DNA of 64,000 nucleotides. Origin: Streptomyces bambusae. GTDB lineage: Bacteria > Actinomycetota > Actinomycetes > Streptomycetales > Streptomycetaceae. Made by a program: the position numbers and the translations under genes. Each line of letters begins with the position of its first letter. Within the stretch, counting starts at the first letter, position 1. A model generated the notes under the pieces. That model did no database searches. It saw nothing but the letters and a program-made list of their open reading frames with translations, and was not told where the DNA came from. Of this stretch, positions 58,822-64,000 are shown piece after piece. The DNA is taken from positions 124,001 through 188,000 of the forward strand of contig NZ_JAJAUZ010000001.1 of NCBI RefSeq assembly GCF_020532645.1, written 5' to 3'.

Positions 58822-59890
58822 GTTTCAGGAACTCCTCCGGCGAGACGGGCTGCGGCTCCCGGGAGGCCGGGGCCCGCGCGACCGGGCCCGACTCCAGGTA
58901 GGTGGATCGGACGGCGAGCCGGCCGTCGTCGGGGCCGCCCAGCTCGTGGATGCTGCTTTCGAGCAGCCGCCCCGTGGCGGGCTCGATGACCAGGCGGAAG
59001 CGGCGGATGTCGCTGTGCACCTCCACGGCCGTCCCGGTGCGCCCGACGGCGTCCCGGACTTCTCCGACGAGGCGGATGTCCGGCAGGTCGGCCAGGATCC
59101 GGAAGAAGGCGGCCCGTACCTGAGGCGGCACGGGCGCCTGGGCGAGCAGTTGGCCCGAGCCGCCGAAGAACCCGTCGGAGAGCGTGGCTTCGCCGCCGAG
59201 GAGGCGGGTCCGCAGGGCCTGCGGGTCCGTGGGCAAGGTCTTCAGGTCGTCCCAGGTCAGGCCGACGCTTCCGACGAGCCAGCTGATCTGTTCGGTCGAG
59301 TTGCGGTTCGTGAACTCCCACGGAGCGCCCGGACCTTCGGTCCACATCTGGCGGGTGCGGCTCGTCCAGGACGTGCGCTCCATGGGCCGTGGCACCGCCG
59401 GCAGGGCGCCCTCCTGCCCGGGCATGCGGGGCCTGCTCATGACCCCCAGCGACCGCACCCGCCACCACGGCGCGTCCGCGGTCGGCATCCCGGCCACCTC
59501 CTCCGACACCCCCCGCAGGAACTCGGCCGCGCCGGCGCTCGCCGCGGGCCGGGAGCCGGGCAGGTCCACCGCCGGGTACACGGACACCCCGACCGTGACG
59601 GCGGCCACCGCCGCGGCCGTGACGAGCAGCCGCCGGGGCCGGGCGGCCCAGGCCCGCGGGCGGCGGACGGCGGGTACGGGGGACGACGGCCGGGCGGCGG
59701 ACGGTCCGGCCGGGCCGGTGTCCGCCGGCGCGCTCCCGGCCCGCTCCGCCGCCGCGGCCGTACGGACCGCAGCCAGAGCCGCGTCCACGGCCGACCGCGG
59801 CGCCGGACCCACGCAGCCGGCCGCTGCCAGCGCGTCGGCGCCGTCGAACGCCGTCCACCCGGTGTCGAATCCGTCGTCGTGCCGGCTCAT
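58787..59890 (-). CDS. CU044_5270-family protein (sigma-factor-linked membrane protein)
   Basis: A 367-residue protein. A cytoplasmic N-terminus (1-80, Ala/Pro-rich) precedes one membrane helix (about 83-105, RRLLVTAAAVAAVTVGVSVYP) and a large exported domain with WWRVRSLGVM, WTSRTRQMWTEG and GRLLESSIHEL segments. Proteins of this family are regularly encoded after an ECF sigma factor and may act as anti-sigma or sensor proteins. Its ATG overlaps the sigma reading frame stop (59887-59889). Because the sigma gene is frameshifted, coupling may be disturbed. Confidence 0.85.
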   Translation of the reverse strand: MSRHDDGFDTGWTAFDGADALAAAGCVGPAPRSAVDAALAAVRTAAAAERAGSAPADTGPAGPSAARPSSPVPAVRRPRAWAARPRRLLVTAAAVAAVTVGVSVYPAVDLPGSRPAASAGAAEFLRGVSEEVAGMPTADAPWWRVRSLGVMSRPRMPGQEGALPAVPRPMERTSWTSRTRQMWTEGPGAPWEFTNRNSTEQISWLVGSVGLTWDDLKTLPTDPQALRTRLLGGEATLSDGFFGGSGQLLAQAPVPPQVRAAFFRILADLPDIRLVGEVRDAVGRTGTAVEVHSDIRRFRLVIEPATGRLLESSIHELGGPDDGRLAVRSTYLESGPVARAPASREPQPVSPEEFLKLTPKQPAPARS

Positions 59891-60451
59891 GCGAGGGCTC
59901 CTGTCTCGGTGGTCGCGTCGTGGGGCCCGAGGGCCGTACGGAGGCGGGCGCGGGCCCGGTGCAGGCGGGAGCGGGCGGTGCCGGCGGGGATGCCGACGAC
60001 CGCCGCGGCCTCGGTGGGCGACAGCTGCTCCCAGGCGACCAGGGGCAGGAGCTCCCGCTCCACGGCGGGCAGTCCGGCGAGGGTGTCGCGCAGGACGGGG
60101 GCGACGGCCGCGGCGTAGCCGCCGGTCCACCGCCGCCCACGGGTCGCCGGCCGGGGCCTCGGCCCGGGGCAGCCGCTGCTGCCGGAGGGCCTGCCTGCGC
60201 CAGTGCCCGGCCAGCACGTTGCGGGCGATGCCGTAGAGCCAGGCCGCGGCAGTGCCGCGCTCCGGATCGAACCCGGCCCGTCCGTGGAAGGCCTCCAGCC
60301 AGGTTTCGGCGAGCAGGTCGTCCGCCGCGTCGGGAGCCCGGCGGGCGAGGTAGCGGTACAGGGCGTCCGACCGCCGCTGCACCAGCTCCTCGAAGGCCGC
60401 GCTGCCGTCCGGTGCCGAAGCCCGGACCAGCAGCTGTTCGTCTGAGACCAC
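59887..60451 (-). pseudogene. ECF sigma factor gene with +1 frameshift
   Basis: The 565-base region encodes the two halves of a SigE-like sigma-70 factor in different frames. From GTG 60451 region 2 reads well (FEELVQRRSDALYRYL, DDLLAETWLEAF, AAAWLYGIARNVLAGHWRR) to about AAVDRR at 60127. The frame then fails, and one base further the conserved continuation appears (AAAVAPVLRDTLAGLPAVERE, LSPTEAAAVVGIPAGTARSR, region 4) and runs to TGA at 59887. Removing one base near 60115-60127 restores a protein of about 187 residues. It may be a true mutation or a sequencing error in a GC run. Confidence 0.82.
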
Positions 60452-60489
60452 GTCCCCCACTCTCCGCCAGGGCCACCCCGGCGGCGGCC

Positions 60490-61128
60490 TCACCCCCCTC
60501 TTGTCGCGGGGGCGGCGGAGCGTTCGCGCCGGTCCCGGAGCAGCAGGCCGATGTAGGCCAGGTCGAAGGCGCTGCACAGGAGGCCGAGGGCGAGGATGAA
60601 GGGGGCGTCCTCCAGGACGCCGAAGAGGATCGTGGGGGCCAGGGTGCCGAGCCATTTCGAGACCGCGATGGTGAGGGTCTGGCCCCGCCCGCCGGCGCGG
60701 GACGCGAACATCGCGATGAACAGGACCGACATCAGCAGGTTCTGCAGGAAGGCCGAGTAGCGGCTCGCGTCGTGCAGGCCGAAGTGGGCGAGGAAGAGCC
60801 ACTGGAGGGCGAACGCGGTGCCGAAGAGGAGGACGTTCCAGCCGGCGAAGAGCGACCGGGTCAGGAAGGCGGGGAACTCGGCTCGGCCGTACGCCAGATA
60901 GGTGTGGACGATCGCCACGTCGGCGAGGGCCCAGACGACGTTGACGACGCCCTGGAGCGACGGCCCGTGCTGCCACTCGGTGACGGCGTACGTCGTCTCC
61001 CACGCGAAGTTCAGCGCGAGCGCGGCGACGGGCATGGCGTACGTGCGCTGCGCGAATCCGGTGCGGATGGCGGAGACGTAGACGAGCGTCCAGGCCAGCC
61101 CGCTGACGGCGGTGAGGAAGAGATCCAC
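60490..61128 (-). CDS. Transmembrane-type terpene cyclase-like protein
   Basis: A 212-residue integral membrane protein with seven predicted helices and almost no loops. The conserved acidic residues of the Pyr4/PaxB-type cyclases are at Glu44 in LNFAWETTY and Asp189 in SAFDLAYIG, and the layout matches that family. Such enzymes cyclise terpenoids in the membrane by protonation. There is no prenyltransferase or biosynthetic cluster here. It sits between an anti-sigma-type ATPase gene (26-base gap) and the frameshifted sigma gene (38-base gap). The GTG start lacks a strong ribosome site. Activity is inferred only from family. Confidence 0.75.
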   Translation of the reverse strand: MDLFLTAVSGLAWTLVYVSAIRTGFAQRTYAMPVAALALNFAWETTYAVTEWQHGPSLQGVVNVVWALADVAIVHTYLAYGRAEFPAFLTRSLFAGWNVLLFGTAFALQWLFLAHFGLHDASRYSAFLQNLLMSVLFIAMFASRAGGRGQTLTIAVSKWLGTLAPTILFGVLEDAPFILALGLLCSAFDLAYIGLLLRDRRERSAAPATRGG

Positions 61129-61154
61129 GGCGCCGCACGATAGTGGGGCGGCCG

Positions 61155-61565
61155 TTACGTGGGAACGGGTGCGGCCAGTTCGGCCCAGACGGTTTTGCCG
61201 ATCGTGCGGTCGTCCACTCCCCAGTGACGGCTGAGCGCGTCGACGATGTGCAGCCCGCGGCCGAAGCGGCGGTCGGCGCCGACGTGTTGCAGCTCGGGCC
61301 GCCGCTCCCCCTTCGGGTCGGTGACCGCGACCCGGAGCAGCCCGGCTTCGGTGAGCGCCAGCTCCACCCTGATGAACCGGTCGCTCATGCTGCCGTGCAG
61401 CAGGGCGTTCGTGGTCAGCTCACTGGTCACGAGCGCGACGTCGGTGGCGGCCTGAGCCCACCCCCACGCGACCGCCAGCCAGGCGGCCCGCCGCCGGGCC
61501 GCCGTGACGGAGTCCAACCGGGGCGGGTAGTTCACCACGTCGTGGCGGGTCATGTGTGCGAGCAC
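61155..61565 (-). CDS. Anti-sigma-type ATP-binding protein (HATPase_c)
   Basis: A 136-residue GHKL ATPase similar to SpoIIAB/RsbW-type regulators. The N box ALVTSELTTNALLHGS and G box RRFGRGLHIVDALSRHWG are clear; there is no histidine kinase region. GTG 61565 is chosen since GAAAGG lies eight bases upstream. It diverges from the XRE regulator by 215 bases. In Streptomyces such proteins are found in groups with XRE/DUF5753 and DUF397 genes, as here. Confidence 0.88.
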   Translation of the reverse strand: MLAHMTRHDVVNYPPRLDSVTAARRRAAWLAVAWGWAQAATDVALVTSELTTNALLHGSMSDRFIRVELALTEAGLLRVAVTDPKGERRPELQHVGADRRFGRGLHIVDALSRHWGVDDRTIGKTVWAELAAPVPT

Positions 61566-61780
61566 GATGCGCACCTTTCGTGTGCGGGCGCCGCGGTGGC
61601 GTTGTCGCGCAGGGCAGCGCGATGCCTTCCGCGTTCCGCGCGGGGCGTAAGCGATGACACACAGACGGTAGCGAGAGAGTCTGTCGGGCATCAATCGAAC
61701 GAGGCAGAAATTTTTATGCCCGAGTTGTGGGGTGTCGGGGAGGCAGAGCAGACTGGGCGCACTCGGAGGGAGGGAGCGGC

Positions 61781-62662
61781 ATGGCAGGGAGCAACCCGGA
61801 CCGCGGGGTGTCCGTTTCCACGGCCCTCGGCCGCCGGTTGGGCGGCGAACTGCTGCGGATGCGCGAGGCGTTGGATCTGCGCCAGGCGCACGCGGCGGAG
61901 GCGCTGACGGCTTCAGTGGCCAAGGTCGCGAAGATGGAGCGCGGACTGGTGCCGATGCGGGACCCCGATGTGCGGGCCCTGTGCCACTGCTACGGGGAGA
62001 CGGACCCCGTGGTCGTTGACCGTCTGCTCGAACTGGCTCGGCTCGACCGTGAGCGACGCAGGGCCAAGGGATGGTGGCACGAGTACTTCGGGAAGAGCTC
62101 GATGGCCGAGTACGTGGCGATGGAGGACGTTGCCACGCACGTGCGAACGTGGCAGGCCGCATACATCCCCGGCCTGCTCCAGGCCCCTGAGTACGTGCGG
62201 GCGCTGGTCGTCAGCGGCGACTGGTGGCAAGACCGCCCGGAAGAGATCGAGAACGTGGTCGAAGGGCGGCTGAAGCGTCAGCGTCGGCTGTGGGGTGACG
62301 ACCCGCTGTACCTCCATGCCGTCATCTGGGAGGCGGCGCTGCGCCAACAGGTCGGAGGCCCGGAGGTCATGCGAGCACAGCTGGCGCATCTGCTGGAGGC
62401 ATCGCACCTACCCAACGTCCACATCCAGGTTCTGCCGTTCCGCGTCGGTGCACACGCGGGGCTTTCCGGTGCGTTCAACGTACTCTCGTTCGAGGAACCT
62501 GACGCCTTGGACGTTGGCTTTGCCGAGAGGCTCATGTCCACCGAGTGGGCTGAGAGCAAGGAGGGCTCCGCTCAGTACCGTCGGGCGTTCGATGACGTAT
62601 GCAGGTTGAGCCTCTCGCCGCACGACTCCAGAGCGCTGATCGAGACCCTCAAAGGGAACTGA
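61781..62662 (+). CDS. XRE-family regulator with DUF5753
   Basis: A 293-residue WhiJ-like regulator. The helix-turn-helix (about 15-70; LLRMREALDLRQAHAAEAL) is followed by the DUF5753 domain (about 100-285; YIPGLLQAPEYVRAL, VHIQVLPFRVGAHAGLSGAF). ATG 61781 follows GGGAGGGA. It is two bases from the DUF397 gene. In Streptomyces such pairs influence development; many paralogues exist and each DUF397 protein is thought to modulate its partner. The codon usage is less biased than in the neighbours, which fits accessory DNA. Confidence 0.9.
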   Translation: MAGSNPDRGVSVSTALGRRLGGELLRMREALDLRQAHAAEALTASVAKVAKMERGLVPMRDPDVRALCHCYGETDPVVVDRLLELARLDRERRRAKGWWHEYFGKSSMAEYVAMEDVATHVRTWQAAYIPGLLQAPEYVRALVVSGDWWQDRPEEIENVVEGRLKRQRRLWGDDPLYLHAVIWEAALRQQVGGPEVMRAQLAHLLEASHLPNVHIQVLPFRVGAHAGLSGAFNVLSFEEPDALDVGFAERLMSTEWAESKEGSAQYRRAFDDVCRLSLSPHDSRALIETLKGN

Positions 62663-62664
62663 CG

Positions 62665-62850
62665 ATGGCTGAGTTCAAGTTCATGAAGTCCACTCACAGC
62701 GACCCGATCAACGAGTGCGTGGAAGTCGCCCGCAACATCCCCGGCGTCGTCGCCGTCCGCGACAGCAAGCGGGTGGACGGGCCCGTCGTGACCGTTGCGG
62801 CGGCGGCCTGGGCGCCGTTCCTTCAGGCCGTCACTCCCACGGCAGGTTGA
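62665..62850 (+). CDS. DUF397 domain protein
   Basis: A 61-residue acidic protein with the DUF397 pattern: an N-terminal FMKSTHSDPINECVEVA and the central GVVAVRDSKR, ending AAWAPFLQAV. It starts two bases after the XRE gene and probably binds or modulates it. It overlaps the convergent gene at 62831 by 20 bases. Confidence 0.92.
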   Translation: MAEFKFMKSTHSDPINECVEVARNIPGVVAVRDSKRVDGPVVTVAAAAWAPFLQAVTPTAG

Positions 62851-64000
62851 GCCACGGGCTGGACGGGTCCGTGGTCAGGGCGCGGTGGGTGGTGAGGGCG
62901 GAGGCGTACCACTTGCCGAACTGCTCTTCGTCGAAGTGGAGGCAGCGGCCGAGGATGTACGCCGCCGAGAAGTCCTGCCAGGAGTCGTAGTTGGCCTTGA
63001 CCAGGCGGCCGGCGCGCAGGACCGCCGACTCCGTCTCGGCGAGCGTGCAGTAGCCGGCCGCCAGGCCCCAGCGGGCCATGCCCGAGGCGCGGCCGTAGTC
63101 CCAGGCCTCGGCGGACCGTACGTACCCCTGCTCCGGCAGCAGGCCGTCCGCGCGGAAGCGGGACTCGTAGCGGGCGATCCGGCCGATGAGCCGCTGGACG
63201 CCCGCGATCTGCCCGTCGATCTCCGCGGCCGCGCGCGGGCGGCCCTGGGTGACCCCGTCGGGCGTCAGCACCGGCTGGGCGGCTTCCTCCGCGCCCGCGC
63301 GGATGACGTGCGCGGCCGCCTCCCGCCAGTGGTCCAGGCCCACCGGACCGGCGAAGTCGCGGGCCATCTGGCGGCGCAGACCGAGGACGAACTCCCACAC
63401 CCCGCTGACCATGTCGGCGTCGAGAAGGCGTTCCTGGGCGCTCAGCCAGTCGGCCCGGCTGGTGACGCCCCACCACTCCTTGAGGGTCTGCTTCTCCAGC
63501 TTGTAGCCGATGCCGTGGTACGCGAGGGAGTTCCAGAACCGGCCGTTGGTGACGGCGATGTGGGCCCCGCAGGCCAGGCCGAAGGCCACCGGTCCGCGCA
63601 GCGGGCCGCCGACGGACAGCGTGTGCACCCGGCCGCCTTCAAGGCCAACCGACTCCACCCCGGCCGCGTGCCGCCGCCACAGCGCCCGAGCCTCCGGGCC
63701 GGTCGGGAGCACGCCCTCGCAGGGGCTGCCGGGGTTCACCACGAGCCACTGCGGGTCCCGCTCGTTCCACGTCTGCGCGAACCAGTCCAGCTCGTACGCG
63801 CAGTACACCGGGTCGGCGACCGGCGGCGGGAGCATCCCGGCGGTGTAGACGGCCAGGCACTGCGCGCGCAGCTGCGGGTTCCAGTACGGGTGGAAGACGG
63901 TGCTGCGGGGCCGCTCGTCCACGTCCTTGCGGCTCTGCATCATGAAGAGGTCCGAGGCCGCGAGTACGTCGAAGTAGGCGGGCCAGTCACCGCGCAGTTT
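62831..64000 (-). CDS. DUF1266 domain protein, partial (5' end outside window)
   Basis: At least 390 residues are encoded; the frame is open to the window edge, so the start lies beyond 64000 (an internal ATG at 63943 is unlikely to be the start). The C-terminal DUF1266 domain has WGVTSRADWLSAQERLLDAD, SAEAWDYGRASGMARWGLAA and SWQDFSAAYILGR segments. Trp and aromatic residues are frequent. Function is unknown; DUF1266 proteins are often linked to polymorphic-toxin or YbeU-type genes, which I cannot test here. Confidence 0.83.
   Translation of the reverse strand, partial: KLRGDWPAYFDVLAASDLFMMQSRKDVDERPRSTVFHPYWNPQLRAQCLAVYTAGMLPPPVADPVYCAYELDWFAQTWNERDPQWLVVNPGSPCEGVLPTGPEARALWRRHAAGVESVGLEGGRVHTLSVGGPLRGPVAFGLACGAHIAVTNGRFWNSLAYHGIGYKLEKQTLKEWWGVTSRADWLSAQERLLDADMVSGVWEFVLGLRRQMARDFAGPVGLDHWREAAAHVIRAGAEEAAQPVLTPDGVTQGRPRAAAEIDGQIAGVQRLIGRIARYESRFRADGLLPEQGYVRSAEAWDYGRASGMARWGLAAGYCTLAETESAVLRAGRLVKANYDSWQDFSAAYILGRCLHFDEEQFGKWYASALTTHRALTTDPSSPWLNLPWE

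Overview
The window is actinobacterial core chromosome, almost certainly Streptomyces. The base composition is very G+C rich with strong third-position G/C bias. GTG starts, GTGA/ATGA stop-start overlaps and perfect hairpins between convergent genes are common. Gene content and order match, as far as I recall, the conserved region of the Streptomyces coelicolor chromosome on one side of oriC (class E sortases, pknB-pbpA-rodA-pstP-fhaBA, two branched-chain dehydrogenase operons, divergent Ser/Thr kinases). A perfect 14-bp parS sequence and a one-mismatch second copy support an origin-proximal position.

Layout. 1-2757 (+): three class E sortase genes (first truncated by the window edge), a small membrane protein and a PabA/TrpG-type amidotransferase. 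2829-10900 (-): the growth and division signalling operon fhaA-fhaB-pstP-rodA-pbpA-pknB. 11242-11324: tRNA-Leu(CAG) with a strong terminator. 11515-18346: an IMP dehydrogenase lacking its CBS domains, a two-component system, and DUF2252, J-domain and rhodanese proteins. 18497-31579: an acyl-CoA dehydrogenase and a split phenylacetate catabolic region (paaABCDE, paaN, paaH, TetR regulator) interrupted by a DUF5819/HTTM pair, an orphan dhaK and a TrmH methyltransferase. 31736-33827: a possible 22-residue peptide gene and a histidine kinase/response regulator pair. 33917-38099: Lrp regulator and first bkdABC operon. 38153-43233: quinone oxidoreductase, potassium channel, moeA, mobA and the proteasome activator Bpa. 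43404-48302: FtsX-type ABC exporter with its PadR regulator, and a small exported protein. 48504-53260: two divergent Ser/Thr kinases, a PNPOx-like protein and a DevR-like response regulator. 53584-57196: second bkdABC operon. 57279-64000: accessory genes, including an apparently frameshifted ECF sigma factor in a tight gene run with a membrane terpene-cyclase-like protein and an anti-sigma-type ATPase, an XRE/DUF397 pair, and a partial DUF1266 gene.

How the parts connect. The most informative regulatory signal is a 16-bp operator-like sequence present identically, in opposite orientation, in the paaA/DUF5819 and paaN/paaH divergent promoters. A third copy matching 14 of 16 bases precedes the first bkd operon. 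The TetR gene directly downstream of paaH is the natural candidate to bind all three, which would link phenylacetate breakdown to branched-chain keto-acid oxidation. I saw no insertion sequences, prophage genes or CRISPR arrays.
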